A stretch of 64,000 nt of DNA from positions 1 through 64,000 of the IMG/VR virus record IMGVR_UViG_3300008954_000048, one strand, 5' to 3'. The notes under the pieces are model-generated. The model saw only the letters and a program-made list of their open reading frames with translations. It did not search any database and had not been told where the DNA came from. Below, piece by piece: positions 15,971-23,228 of this stretch. This DNA is from a virus. Each line of letters starts with the position of its first letter. Positions within the stretch are counted from its first letter, which is position 1. The translations under genes and the position numbers were made by a program.

Positions 15971-16201
15971 TCAAAATGGATTATCCTCACAATATTGAAT
16001 CAATTCCATAATATAGTCAAATGCTTCATCTGGTAAGTCCTTATATGAAACACCTCCGGCGGCATCCTTAATAACCTTGGGAATATGTGCATATGCATTT
16101 CTTCCCTGGGGATGTTTGGGATGATCTGGAAGCTTGCCCTTTAAGGCTTTAGCGGCTTCCAAGATCCTTTCCCTTATTTTCCCCTGGTTATCAGGTGACA
16201 C
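15971..16201 (-). CDS. conserved small phage protein, 76 aa
   Basis: Contains GRNAYAHIPKVIKDAAGGVSY followed by DEAFDYIMELIQYCEDNPF at the C-terminus, a pattern I associate with small conserved phage proteins without assigned function. Start is GTG, placed immediately after the TAG of the upstream small gene. Confidence 0.6.
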   Translation of the reverse strand: MSPDNQGKIRERILEAAKALKGKLPDHPKHPQGRNAYAHIPKVIKDAAGGVSYKDLPDEAFDYIMELIQYCEDNPF

Positions 16202-16357
16202 CTAAGCATTCCTATAATTGTTATAGCAAAATGCTGCAAACAATGTGCAAATACCACAAATTAGATAATTTCCAGTCATTGCTGTCTGTACAGCAAATGT
16301 AGCATTTGCAGCACAACACGCTAAACTTAAATTTCGCCTATTGAATATTTTTCTCAT
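16202..16357 (-). CDS. small membrane protein, 51 aa
   Basis: ATG at 16357 with GAGGAG seven bases upstream. The protein starts MRKIFNRRNLSLACC and has two hydrophobic stretches (ATFAVQTAM and NYLICGICTLFAAFCYN) with five cysteines. Its TAG abuts the GTG of the next gene. It fills the interval between the 76-residue gene and tRNA-Ala. Function unknown; small Cys-rich membrane proteins occur in phage lysis and exclusion modules (speculative). Confidence 0.6.
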   Translation of the reverse strand: MRKIFNRRNLSLACCAANATFAVQTAMTGNYLICGICTLFAAFCYNNYRNA

Positions 16358-16379
16358 TATGTACTCCTCATGTTGAATG

Positions 16380-16452
16380 TGGAGCCAGGGGGGATCGAAC
16401 CCCCGACCTTCTGACTGCCAGTCAGATGCTCTCCCAGCTGAGCTATAGCCCC
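16380..16452 (-). tRNA. tRNA-Ala (GGC)
   Basis: Cloverleaf with acceptor GGGGCTA/TGGCTCC and anticodon loop CTGGCAG, giving GGC. CCA is not fully encoded (the DNA reads ACA), so the 3' end must be added. Reads GCC/GCT. Confidence 0.93.
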
Positions 16453-16462
16453 ATGAAAAAAA

Positions 16463-16539
16463 TGGTCGGGGCAGCAGGATTTGAACCTGCGACCCTCTGC
16501 TCCCAAAGCAGATGCGCTGCCAGACTGCGCTATGCCCCG
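16463..16539 (-). tRNA. tRNA-Pro (TGG)
   Basis: Complete cloverleaf with encoded CCA. Acceptor CGGGGCA/TGCCCCG; anticodon loop TTTGGGA, giving TGG. Reads CCA and probably other CCN codons. Confidence 0.95.
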
Positions 16540-16544
16540 ATATG

Positions 16545-16616
16545 AGCGGGTGACGGGACTCGAACCCGTAGCCTTCTGATTGGCAACCAGATGCTCTACC
16601 ATTGAGCTACACCCGC
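16545..16616 (-). tRNA. tRNA-Gly (GCC)
   Basis: Cloverleaf with acceptor GCGGGTG/CACCCGC and anticodon loop TTGCCAA, giving GCC. CCA is not encoded. It lies in a run with tRNA-Pro and tRNA-Ala, likely one transcript. Confidence 0.94.
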
Positions 16617-16624
16617 GGCCCATC

Positions 16625-17230
16625 TCATCGTCTATTTCTAAACGCTTTAATGACGCCATTATATCCTTCTTTGCGATATATCTTCCGAACCTCTCGCCTA
16701 TACGTTCTCGATTTCGAAACCCCATCAATGTATACATCACAAAGCGCCCACCTATTCGGGCCACGATGGAAAACAAAATCAGCATCTACCTCTGCATCAC
16801 TGTGGAGTGACTTTATAGTTGTACTAACTTTTGCAAACCTATGGCCTCGAAGCACCTTATATTGTGTACCCCCGTTGAAGTATACTGTAAACTTTGCACT
16901 GGGTGAAAACAGGTAGCCATATCTACTGATGGCATCTCGCTGCAAAAGTTTTTTGAACTTCACCTGCTGGGCCTTTGTCAACTTATCCCAATTAGGTCGA
17001 AAAATTGATTCTGCATATGTTTCCCAATCTATGTTGTTATCCAAAAACACCTGTGCTGACTTGGGCGGCCTCCTGGAACTATCAAGTATCTTATCTCGAT
17101 ACTTTTCAACGCCCGCTGGATTAAATGCTTGCACAGTTGTATATGCTTTGTACTGTGTATTCAGCATAATTTGTGGATCTCCCCCAGTGAACAAATATGC
17201 ACTGGCAACTGCTACTACTAAAGACTTCAT
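16625..17230 (-). CDS. mlaC-like: MlaC/Ttg2D-family phospholipid-binding protein
   Basis: The N-terminus has a short hydrophobic leader (MKSLVVAVASAYLFTGG). Then come IFRPNWDKLTKAQQVKFKKL, the FxxLL-type helix pair, and the family C-terminal signature: VDADFVFHRGPNRWALCDVY, IDGVSKSRTYRREV and KEGYNGVIKAFRNR. MlaC is the periplasmic carrier that moves phospholipids between outer and inner membrane in Gram-negative bacteria. Length (201) fits the family. No other Mla gene is in the window. In a phage it may change host envelope lipids (inference). Confidence 0.8.
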   Translation of the reverse strand: MKSLVVAVASAYLFTGGDPQIMLNTQYKAYTTVQAFNPAGVEKYRDKILDSSRRPPKSAQVFLDNNIDWETYAESIFRPNWDKLTKAQQVKFKKLLQRDAISRYGYLFSPSAKFTVYFNGGTQYKVLRGHRFAKVSTTIKSLHSDAEVDADFVFHRGPNRWALCDVYIDGVSKSRTYRREVRKIYRKEGYNGVIKAFRNRR

Positions 17231-17250
17231 CTAACTACCTCTTGTAAAAG

Positions 17251-17326
17251 TGGAGCCACCGATAGGGTTCGAACCTACGACCTGCTGATTACAAATCAGC
17301 TGCTCTACCAACTGAGCTACGGTGGC
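17251..17326 (-). tRNA. tRNA-Thr (TGT)
   Basis: Complete cloverleaf with encoded CCA. Acceptor GCCACCG/CGGTGGC; anticodon loop TTTGTAA, giving TGT. Reads ACA and others. Confidence 0.95.
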
Positions 17327-17331
17327 TTATG

Positions 17332-17646
17332 TCAAATGTACCTTGCTTCTTCACTCCCGTCATAACAACCATTAACGGCAAACCCTGGAGGAAGTGCACA
17401 TAACCTGCCAGTTACTTCAGAAATAAGTGGCATAAGGCCGGCTGCATCACCCTGATTTATACCAAGCTTCTCCATTAGATAATTGTAATGTAACATACCA
17501 TCATTCTTAAAAATAAATGCTTTTCCAGAAGCACCACCATCCTGAGACCAGACAAGAATCCACTTATCACCCTCAGCCTTTCCAAACCAGCATGGATAAC
17601 GAGTCCCGTTACCTGGCTGATGATCATAAAATTCCATATTAGTCAT
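17332..17646 (-). CDS. hypothetical protein, 104 aa
   Basis: Opens MTNMEFYDHQPGNG and contains CWFGKAEGDKWILVWSQDGG, a beta-rich region, and then a helix. No recognised domain. AAAGGAG precedes the ATG. It overlaps the following basic protein gene by eight bases. Confidence 0.55.
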   Translation of the reverse strand: MTNMEFYDHQPGNGTRYPCWFGKAEGDKWILVWSQDGGASGKAFIFKNDGMLHYNYLMEKLGINQGDAAGLMPLISEVTGRLCALPPGFAVNGCYDGSEEARYI

Positions 17647-17893
17647 GGTCTACTCCTTTGCGACATGCACTTTTATTTGCTTTCTTTTTCTTATCAGTAA
17701 ATACAGTTGAGCGGCCTCGCCACCCTGATAAATCTCCGCCTTCTTTAAAGTACCGGGCACGGTCTGCACCAGCTGTTCGACGATTACGTTCAATAGCACG
17801 CTCTTCTGGAGTCATATTCCTCCATGCACGTGCACGACGTACGACGTTAAGCTTCTTACGCTTTGATGCCTTACTTCTTTTTCGTCGACTCAT
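17639..17893 (-). CDS. very basic small protein, 84 aa
   Basis: Begins MSRRKRSKASKRKKLNVVRR and stays Lys/Arg-rich throughout, with a short helix (MTPEERAIERNRRTAGADR). Such composition suggests nucleic acid or ribosome binding. ATG at 17893 is preferred over a TTG two codons upstream; AAGGA is at a suitable distance. Function unknown. Confidence 0.6.
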   Translation of the reverse strand: MSRRKRSKASKRKKLNVVRRARAWRNMTPEERAIERNRRTAGADRARYFKEGGDLSGWRGRSTVFTDKKKKANKSACRKGVDHD

Positions 17894-18080
17894 CTTCAAA
17901 ATCCTTTTGGATAAACTTTACCCAATCCTTTCCTGATATCCATTTCCCTAATGCAAATACCCCAGCGGCCAAGATAGCTAATAGAATATACCCAACTACA
18001 GTCCACCAATGGCCCTCTGACCATGCTGTACAAAGCTTGGTGACCATTGGGTGAAGTTGGCAAAAGTTATCAATCATCAT
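17871..18080 (-). CDS. small one-helix membrane protein, about 69 aa
   Basis: One strong transmembrane helix (WWTVVGYILLAILAAGVFAL) preceded by a short outside segment with two Cys and followed by a charged tail (DFEDESTKKK). A double ATG (18080, 18077) marks the start. It overlaps the genes on both sides. A holin-type or inner-membrane accessory role is possible but unproven. Confidence 0.55.
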   Translation of the reverse strand: MMIDNFCQLHPMVTKLCTAWSEGHWWTVVGYILLAILAAGVFALGKWISGKDWVKFIQKDFEDESTKKK

Positions 18081-18498
18081 CTTCCACCGGATCACCCTCT
18101 GGGGTCAGGCCTTGCCAAAGCATAAGTTTATCATGGAGATCAATCAGGCGCCGGCATTCCTCAATACCAATCTTCTCCAACTTCATCAGCGACATCATAT
18201 GGTACTCACTAAGCGTTACCGTAACCTCACCCTCACCGATATCGACAATGATGCCCTTAATAAGCATCATTGGCATAATATCATAAGCCTCTGCGGGGGA
18301 TCCATACTTCCCTTTATCATAACGCTTTTCAACCGCCTGCTTTGCTTCCCGAAGTCCACACTTTGTATCATTCCGAAGAGTCTTAATTGCCTGAATCTTC
18401 TGGCTATTAGCCATACATTCATCCATCTTCTTCATGGCCTGCGTCGACACACGTAGAACCTTGTTATTATGATCAATCTTGGACGTATTTTTTTCCAT
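18070..18498 (-). CDS. protein with ribosomal L7/L12 C-terminal-like motif, 142 aa
   Basis: Residues about 33-58 read KIQAIKTLRNDTKCGLREAKQAVE, split as KIQAIKTLRND plus TKCGLREAKQAVE, which matches the KxxVIKxVRxxTGxGLKEAKxLVE helix pair of ribosomal protein L7/L12. The rest contains IVDIGEGEVTVTLSEYHM. L7/L12 recruits translation factors, so the protein could interact with host elongation factors (inference). It is expressed from the class promoter at 18517. Confidence 0.6.
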   Translation of the reverse strand: MEKNTSKIDHNNKVLRVSTQAMKKMDECMANSQKIQAIKTLRNDTKCGLREAKQAVEKRYDKGKYGSPAEAYDIMPMMLIKGIIVDIGEGEVTVTLSEYHMMSLMKLEKIGIEECRRLIDLHDKLMLWQGLTPEGDPVEDDD

Positions 18499-18516
18499 AA
18501 CTCAGCTCCTATACCA

Positions 18517-18549
18517 ATTATACAACAGACACGTACAATTTACACGAAA
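18517..18549 (-). promoter_or_regulatory. promoter, CGTGTAAA-N16-TATAAT class
   Basis: Minus-strand TTTCGTGTAAA, 16 bases, TATAAT, 18 bases upstream of the ATG at 18498. Confidence 0.8.
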
Positions 18550-18555
18550 CCGATA

Positions 18556-18816
18556 TTAATCTTTAAGATCGATTGTTTCTCGAGGCCCACCGTAGCAAGA
18601 CGGGAATCCGCCCTTAGCCATGGCCCGCTCATAGATACATGGTGCAATCTTATCTGGATAACGAGCCTGCCATTCTTCGACAGCCATTGTTTCCGTATCA
18701 ATCAGGTCCATATTTCCATCATCACAGCGCATCTCTGTAAAAACCAGAATTGCTTTATTCAACTCACTATCCGAAAGACTTTCAAAGTATTCCGGAAAAT
18801 CGATTCTAATACCCAT
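18556..18816 (-). CDS. hypothetical acidic protein, 86 aa
   Basis: Start ATG at 18816, overlapping the phosphoesterase stop as TGATG. Acidic alpha/beta sequence (YFESLSDSELNKAILVF, MAVEEWQARYPDKIAP). No recognised domain; coupled translation suggests a link with the phosphoesterase. Confidence 0.6.
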   Translation of the reverse strand: MGIRIDFPEYFESLSDSELNKAILVFTEMRCDDGNMDLIDTETMAVEEWQARYPDKIAPCIYERAMAKGGFPSCYGGPRETIDLKD

Positions 18817-19493
18817 CACTCACCTCTTATAAATTGTCCATCAAATCCACAACACTGATATGTTGTGCCAAGAATGTTCCAGGTCGTCGTCACATGATGA
18901 TGACCAAAATACCAGATTGGTGGCTCATACCCACACAGCCTCACAGCATTATCTAGATTGCGGGGAGTTGGGCTATCAGACCTAGCATACTTTGCCATTG
19001 GGACTCGGAGTGGAGCATCGTGCGTAACCACAACATCAGGCTTCTCTGTTTCCAACCTTTCGGCAAACAACGAAAACTCCTGATAGCTTGGGGTCTCATT
19101 TCTCCACCAGCTCTTTCCCTCAGTGCGGTGATGCCGATCGATCGACTCCGCACCCCCAAGAAATAGGTGCTTCTTTCCCTCAAGCGTAAGCATAGCTCCC
19201 CGCTGGATCCAAAAACACCCAGGTGCCAACTCTACCAAATCCGGGTTTCCTTGCTTCTCTGCAAGCTCAGCCCACTTATCCCAGTTATCATGATTGCCAC
19301 CACATGTAATCCATATCGGGGCACCCTCTGGGCGCTTCGAGAAGTACTTGTGAAAACTGCATGGGGATCCACCCCACCTTGCACCAAAATCACCAACCTG
19401 GATTACATGAGATACGCCTTCCTTGATTGCTTGACGATCAACCATCACAATATCTTGGATAATCCCGTGGATATCACCAACATAAAAAATCAT
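18816..19493 (-). CDS. calcineurin-like metallophosphoesterase
   Basis: All five metal-site motifs are present in order: GDIHG (residues 6-10), QVGDFGARW, CGGNHDNWD, VVVTHDAPL and YFGHHHVT. The 225-residue size fits small phage and bacterial phosphoesterases acting on nucleotides, RNA ends or phosphoproteins; the substrate cannot be read. It overlaps genes on both sides. Confidence 0.9.
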   Translation of the reverse strand: MIFYVGDIHGIIQDIVMVDRQAIKEGVSHVIQVGDFGARWGGSPCSFHKYFSKRPEGAPIWITCGGNHDNWDKWAELAEKQGNPDLVELAPGCFWIQRGAMLTLEGKKHLFLGGAESIDRHHRTEGKSWWRNETPSYQEFSLFAERLETEKPDVVVTHDAPLRVPMAKYARSDSPTPRNLDNAVRLCGYEPPIWYFGHHHVTTTWNILGTTYQCCGFDGQFIRGE

Positions 19494-19681
19494 ATCTCAA
19501 CCCTATCACTTAAAAGCTTTAGATCCCTAACTTTCTCAGATCCTCGGTGGCCATCTGTCCAGAGAATGGTAGCCCAGCGCGCCATCGATCCCAGTGTAAA
19601 GATTTCCAAAACAATTCCGGGTACAGAATAACCTTGGTTCATCTTAACAAGATCACCGGCTCTAATACTTTGAACTGACAT
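19490..19681 (-). CDS. small GDLV-type protein, 63 aa
   Basis: SIRAGDLVKMNQGYSVPGIV then ARWATILWTDGHRGSEKV: a short barrel-like protein of the GDLV family. CAGGAG precedes the ATG. It overlaps both neighbours. Confidence 0.6.
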   Translation of the reverse strand: MSVQSIRAGDLVKMNQGYSVPGIVLEIFTLGSMARWATILWTDGHRGSEKVRDLKLLSDRVEI

Positions 19682-20006
19682 TTACTTCTCCTGTCTCATA
19701 ATCAATTAGGTATTGATAATTAGCACCCATATGATCAAATCGCCAATTGTGTTCATCAATAACATATGGTTCATTATCATCAAGAAAATCTGTTTCCGGT
19801 GGGCCCTCATCAAGACCTGAACTGTGAAAGCTGCGAATACCTCCTGTGGCCTGGGCCCTGATTATCATAAGTGATAGACACGTCGTCGTATACTTATCCA
19901 AATAGTTCTGGATGCGATCTTTCATCGTCGCACCATCATAGTGAACGTAGCACCCATTAATTTTTCCATCAGGGAACTTAATCCCCAGCGCTGCATGTGT
20001 ACTCAT
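19662..20006 (-). CDS. conserved phage protein, MSTHAxxGIK family
   Basis: Opens MSTHAALGIKFPDGKINGCY, followed by VHYDGATMKDRIQNYLDKY; this pattern recurs in small phage proteins without known function. Beta-rich start, then helix. GTGGAG precedes the ATG and a class promoter lies just upstream. Confidence 0.65.
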   Translation of the reverse strand: MSTHAALGIKFPDGKINGCYVHYDGATMKDRIQNYLDKYTTTCLSLMIIRAQATGGIRSFHSSGLDEGPPETDFLDDNEPYVIDEHNWRFDHMGANYQYLIDYETGEVNVSSKY

Positions 20007-20030
20007 TTAATAATCTCCACTAGTATATGC

Positions 20031-20063
20031 ATTATACACCCCCGGGGGCAGCTTTACACGAAG
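20031..20063 (-). promoter_or_regulatory. promoter, CGTGTAAA-N16-TATAAT class
   Basis: Minus-strand CTTCGTGTAAA, 16 bases containing CCCCCGGGGG, then TATAAT, 25 bases upstream of the ATG at 20006. The GC-rich palindrome in the spacer is unique to this copy and could be an operator. Confidence 0.75.
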
Positions 20064-20099
20064 TAACCAATTAAAATATCTTTTATACTTCAAGAATAT

Positions 20100-20381
20100 T
20101 CAACATTTCTTCCTAATAAAACATCTAGCGAAACACCACTTCGGCCCATTATCGGTTAATACCTTAACTAGTTTTCGATACTCGCCTTTGAAGAGCCTCG
20201 CAGACTCTACACAAAGATAAGTTCGGTTAGGTTCAATATCTTGAGGCCAGACTACTGTATCTTCAGTTAAGCCTATTCTATTATAATGATATGGAAAAAG
20301 CCTGGCCTCAGATCTATAATCCATTTCATCATCCTTAGTTCGTAGCAGATCGCCTGTTTCGAATTTTAGACTGTGTGCCAT
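20100..20381 (-). CDS. small GDLL-type protein, 93 aa
   Basis: SLKFETGDLLRTKDDEMDYR begins a mainly beta protein with NRTYLCVESARLFKG and KWCFARCFIRKKC. Probably the same SH3-like barrel family as the neighbours. It overlaps the upstream gene by 47 bases. Confidence 0.6.
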   Translation of the reverse strand: MAHSLKFETGDLLRTKDDEMDYRSEARLFPYHYNRIGLTEDTVVWPQDIEPNRTYLCVESARLFKGEYRKLVKVLTDNGPKWCFARCFIRKKC

Positions 20382-20595
20382 TATTGCATGCTCCTTCAGC
20401 AGCGGCTTCCTGAATCACATTCAAATAGCACTCATGCTCTGTCGTAATTCTTCCGTCTGCCCATCTTACTGTTGCAGAAAGCTTGGACTTTACCAATGAT
20501 GTTTCTCGAAGTTCCATGATTAAACCGGGATCAGCCCTAACATGATTATTAAAGATTTCTGGGCATTTCCACCCTACTAAATCGCCGACCTTCAT
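20335..20595 (-). CDS. small MKVGDLV-type protein, 86 aa
   Basis: Start at MKVGDLVGWKCPEIF, with GGGAGG at the right distance; an upstream GTG lacks this. Beta strands (LSATVRWADGRITTEHECYL) follow and the tail is basic (SKIRNRRSATN). Family member of the local GDLV cluster. Confidence 0.6.
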   Translation of the reverse strand: MKVGDLVGWKCPEIFNNHVRADPGLIMELRETSLVKSKLSATVRWADGRITTEHECYLNVIQEAAAEGACNNGTQSKIRNRRSATN

Positions 20596-20822
20596 CTTAG
20601 CACCTCCCAATCATTACGATGTGAAAGTAAAATATCACCCTCTTTAGTCATAACCTCGATGCCTTCGTTAGTCATCGTGTCAAAGCACCCACCAAGATCA
20701 TGTGATGTTACTGAGTATGATAAACCCATTGCTAACACAATTCCTATCTCTCCCCGCACGCAACGTGGCTCCTTTGCAGCCGGGCGCCGGGTGCCTTTAT
20801 GTCTGACTAGTTCTCCAATCAT
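20592..20822 (-). CDS. small GELV-type protein, 76 aa
   Basis: MIGELVRHKGTRRPAAKEPR then GEIGIVLAMGLSYSVTS and a DWEVL ending, like a KOW/SH3-type barrel (GxIGxV loop). AGGTG precedes the ATG. It overlaps the next gene by four bases. Confidence 0.6.
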   Translation of the reverse strand: MIGELVRHKGTRRPAAKEPRCVRGEIGIVLAMGLSYSVTSHDLGGCFDTMTNEGIEVMTKEGDILLSHRNDWEVLR

Positions 20823-21136
20823 TTAGCACCTATTGGTACCACATCCCCCTCAGCCTCGCCAAGGTTAACGGTATCTCCCTCTACAGGGGTAGGAGTTTCA
20901 ATCTTTTTAAGAAAGTCATCCCGCATTGTTCGAAGCCTCGTTGGCACATTTCCCTTAGGGTAACCGTACGGTTCATCGAATTCAGTATCAACATAGTAAT
21001 ACTCAGAGTTTGCTGCCATCCTGACATTGAGGGCTACGCCCTCGCCAAACAGCTCATGGGAAACCCTGTCGTTAGTTGCCACCACTGATGGACGTGTAGT
21101 CCGCCCGATAAGCATTGTTGATTTACTCTTCTTCAT
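20819..21136 (-). CDS. hypothetical protein with FGEGV barrel motif, 105 aa
   Basis: NDRVSHELFGEGVALNVRM resembles the 'V.H..FG.G.V' Tudor-like barrel found at the C-terminus of UvrD/PcrA helicases. The next part, YYYVDTEFDEPYGYP, is also beta. A C-terminal acidic tail follows. It may bind nucleic acid or polymerase (inference). Confidence 0.55.
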   Translation of the reverse strand: MKKSKSTMLIGRTTRPSVVATNDRVSHELFGEGVALNVRMAANSEYYYVDTEFDEPYGYPKGNVPTRLRTMRDDFLKKIETPTPVEGDTVNLGEAEGDVVPIGAK

Positions 21137-21366
21137 TACTCTTCCTTTGCTCGTTGAATGAGCGTTAAATGTTCACAATCAATCTTGCGAAATGTATTAT
21201 CATCGATTTCTATGGCTTCAATCCATTCGGAGCTATTAGCGGTGCCGGCGTCTCCATATGGACCACAATCCCAGTCACGAAAATATGGGTCTGACAATAT
21301 TAGTACTATTCTACTCATATATTGACAAAGGTCGCCCGGGCGTAGTGTACAAGCTGTATCGCTCAA
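21136..21366 (-). CDS. small PGDL-type protein, 76 aa
   Basis: SDTACTLRPGDLCQYMSRIV then PYFRDWDCGPYGD and a strand-rich end. Start is TTG, justified by GGGGAG six bases upstream and the overlap with the upstream TGA. Part of the GDLV cluster. Confidence 0.55.
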   Translation of the reverse strand: MSDTACTLRPGDLCQYMSRIVLILSDPYFRDWDCGPYGDAGTANSSEWIEAIEIDDNTFRKIDCEHLTLIQRAKEE

Positions 21367-21902
21367 TATCTTCTCCCCACCCAGCCGCGCCGGCGATGGC
21401 GCCTGGCGGATTGTTTCATCTTATACTCAAGCTTCTCAGCCTCCTTTTGCTCTGGGGTAACCCAACAAATCTCAGCACAAACCGTCTTACCGGATTTTGC
21501 CACAAAAGTAGGGGCATTACACTTATAGCACCTCTTACCAGTCTTGGCACTCTTCCAAGTATCGCGCATGCGATGTAGCATACGATCAACAATCTCCTCA
21601 ATGTTACCAGTGCGGTGGACACGAGTCGATTTTACAATACCCTTTGTATCACCTGACTTTGTTTTATAGACCGCACATACTCGAATAGCATCCATACCAT
21701 TTGATCGAACTTCCTGACCTACAACTGTTGTATATACCTTTACGGAAATACTTTCATCAATTGCCCTAGAGAAAACTCTCTCTTTGGTCTTTGCATCAAC
21801 CTCAAGGTCCTCAGTAAAACCGGCCTCATCTAGCCTACCCATAATACTCAGGGCCAGCATCTCACGCAGGATCTGCAATCCAGGATCATAATCACCAGCC
21901 AT
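21363..21902 (-). CDS. zinc-ribbon protein, 179 aa
   Basis: ATG at 21902 has GGAGGTGG upstream. The N-terminal alpha/beta part includes ISVKVYTTVVGQEVRSNGMD; near residue 140 there is CYKCNAPTFVAKSGKTVCAE, a zinc ribbon. The tail KQSARRHRRRGWVGRRY is strongly basic. This suggests nucleic acid binding or processing; no named domain. Confidence 0.6.
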   Translation of the reverse strand: MAGDYDPGLQILREMLALSIMGRLDEAGFTEDLEVDAKTKERVFSRAIDESISVKVYTTVVGQEVRSNGMDAIRVCAVYKTKSGDTKGIVKSTRVHRTGNIEEIVDRMLHRMRDTWKSAKTGKRCYKCNAPTFVAKSGKTVCAEICWVTPEQKEAEKLEYKMKQSARRHRRRGWVGRRY

Positions 21903-22225
21903 CAAACCACCTCCAGTCTTTTAAGTTCAGGCCATACCGCTTGGCCGGCCTCGTATGTCATAGCTAAATTTGGGTCATTAGAACAAATTGCTCGAGTTAC
22001 CCAGAGAGATAAAACTCCACGCAAGTCTTCGGGCACTTCATCCATACGAATAAAATCCTTCTTATATACATACCCGAGCCCTTGAGGTGCATTGGTATGC
22101 GGATTATTGAGATAGCAAATATCAATATGGTTCTTTCGAACTTTGGTTACCAAGATAGGGCCTGAGAACATTACAGGCTTATCTGAATATTGGCATTTAC
22201 TAAATACGATATCGCCAACCTTCAT
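21902..22225 (-). CDS. small MKVGDIV-type protein, 107 aa
   Basis: Opens MKVGDIVFSKCQYSDKPV then GPILVTKVRKNHIDICYLNN, with a helical C-terminal part. GAGGTG precedes the ATG. GDLV cluster member; it overlaps both neighbours. Confidence 0.6.
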   Translation of the reverse strand: MKVGDIVFSKCQYSDKPVMFSGPILVTKVRKNHIDICYLNNPHTNAPQGLGYVYKKDFIRMDEVPEDLRGVLSLWVTRAICSNDPNLAMTYEAGQAVWPELKRLEVV

Positions 22226-22614
22226 TAAATCACCTCAAGGAGATCACGCTTGACATAAGCGGTTTCACCGGTATGAGTACAGAGTAGCATCGTCATACCT
22301 GGGGTAGCATTTCCCCAACCCAGCCGGACTCTGCATCGGGCCCGAAGAACCTGGTAGATTCGATCGCGGTGGAGAGTCACTTGTCTTGACTGCGGCGGGA
22401 GCTTCGACTCACCAGCGGAGTCCATCCCCTTGCTGGCATCGGAATCATACCATGCAGAAGTTTCTTCAGCGGTAACTGGGCGAGCTGCCTGGACGGTACC
22501 GGCCTCATCATTCGCGTAATTAGTTCGAGGGTATTGAAGGCCTCCACCAAACTTTTCGGTAAAGCATCGATCTACATTCAATTTAACCAAGGCGCCTTTT
22601 CTTAGGGTACTCAT
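22225..22614 (-). CDS. small GALV-type protein, 129 aa
   Basis: STLRKGALVKLNVDRCFTEK then a Gly/Asn-rich region, and a second half with RQVTLHRDRIYQVLRARCRV and MLLCTHTGETAYVKRDLLEV. Probably a two-part barrel protein. First gene of the GDLV operon, with its own class promoter and the leader shared with the gene at 11373. Confidence 0.6.
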   Translation of the reverse strand: MSTLRKGALVKLNVDRCFTEKFGGGLQYPRTNYANDEAGTVQAARPVTAEETSAWYDSDASKGMDSAGESKLPPQSRQVTLHRDRIYQVLRARCRVRLGWGNATPGMTMLLCTHTGETAYVKRDLLEVI

Positions 22615-22638
22615 GTATTCTCCAGGTTGCGGTAGGAT

Positions 22639-22655
22639 CCATTCCCCACCATCAA
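22639..22655 (-). repeat. leader repeat, copy 2
   Basis: Minus-strand TTGATGGTGGGGAATGG, identical to 11400-11416 and in the same place after the -10 box. Confidence 0.8.
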
Positions 22656-22659
22656 TTAT

Positions 22660-22692
22660 ATTATACCCTAGTATGAGAATATTTGCACGAGC
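22660..22692 (-). promoter_or_regulatory. promoter, CGTGCAAA-N16-TATAAT class
   Basis: Minus-strand CTCGTGCAAA, 16 bases, TATAAT, 46 bases before the ATG at 22614. The long leader holds the repeat also found at 11400. Confidence 0.8.
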
Positions 22693-22712
22693 ATGCCTAA
22701 TAAATCCCTAAA

Positions 22713-22946
22713 CTAATCTTTATTAGAACCCACTAGATTACCTTCGCCTGGACCTGATAGTGGGAATGCTTTCGAAGAAGAGGTATGATCACCTGGAACC
22801 AAAGCAACCAGAGATTCTCCTGGATATTGTTTTTCGAATGTAGCCTTGGCATCCATAGAGTCATGGGGCCCATTGAAAGTATTAACATGCGTATTTCCTG
22901 CTGACCAGTTATATGATACTGCAGTCCATATTCTTATAAACGTCAT
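22713..22946 (-). CDS. hypothetical protein, 77 aa
   Basis: Small protein opening MTFIRIWTAVSYNWSAGNTH, with DAKATFEKQYPGESLVALVPG in the middle and a Gly/Ser tail. It looks like a small alpha/beta domain. GAGGAAAG precedes the ATG. Unknown function. Confidence 0.5.
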   Translation of the reverse strand: MTFIRIWTAVSYNWSAGNTHVNTFNGPHDSMDAKATFEKQYPGESLVALVPGDHTSSSKAFPLSGPGEGNLVGSNKD

Positions 22947-23146
22947 CTTTCCTCACTATGATAATAGTCTTTTGCTTTTTCAAGTGCCTCAGCAAGATCA
23001 GCTTCTTCAAGCTCTTCAAGGTCGACTGCCGATGATTCATATGCATCAACTATTTGTTCCAATAGTTCATAATACTCCTCGACGGTGTCTCGCAATCTTT
23101 CAACTTCTTCTTCAAGATCCCACTGTGTACGTGTTTCCTTAGTCAT
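22943..23146 (-). CDS. acidic coiled-coil protein, 67 aa
   Basis: Almost wholly heptad-like and acidic (DLEEEVERLRDTVEEYYELL, ELEEADLAEALEKAK). TTAGGAG precedes the ATG. Could be an inhibitor or assembly adaptor; no specific role visible. Confidence 0.55.
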   Translation of the reverse strand: MTKETRTQWDLEEEVERLRDTVEEYYELLEQIVDAYESSAVDLEELEEADLAEALEKAKDYYHSEER

Positions 23147-23228
23147 ATTTTAAGCTCCTAAAATACCATTGTACAAGCAGGCCGAAATAGTCAGGCCTAC
23201 CCACATTAGGTATTACGCAGGATATAAG

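Noticed and set aside
16400-16785. 142-residue minus-strand frame across 16.4-16.8 kb
   Set aside because: It is the translation of tRNA-Ala, tRNA-Pro and tRNA-Gly; the typical GxxxxRRFKSCCPD-type string is a known artefact of tRNA sequence.
23160-23200. Terminator between the coiled-coil gene and the MazG-like gene
   Set aside because: A 5-bp AGGCC/GGCCT stem exists on the minus strand but no T run follows.
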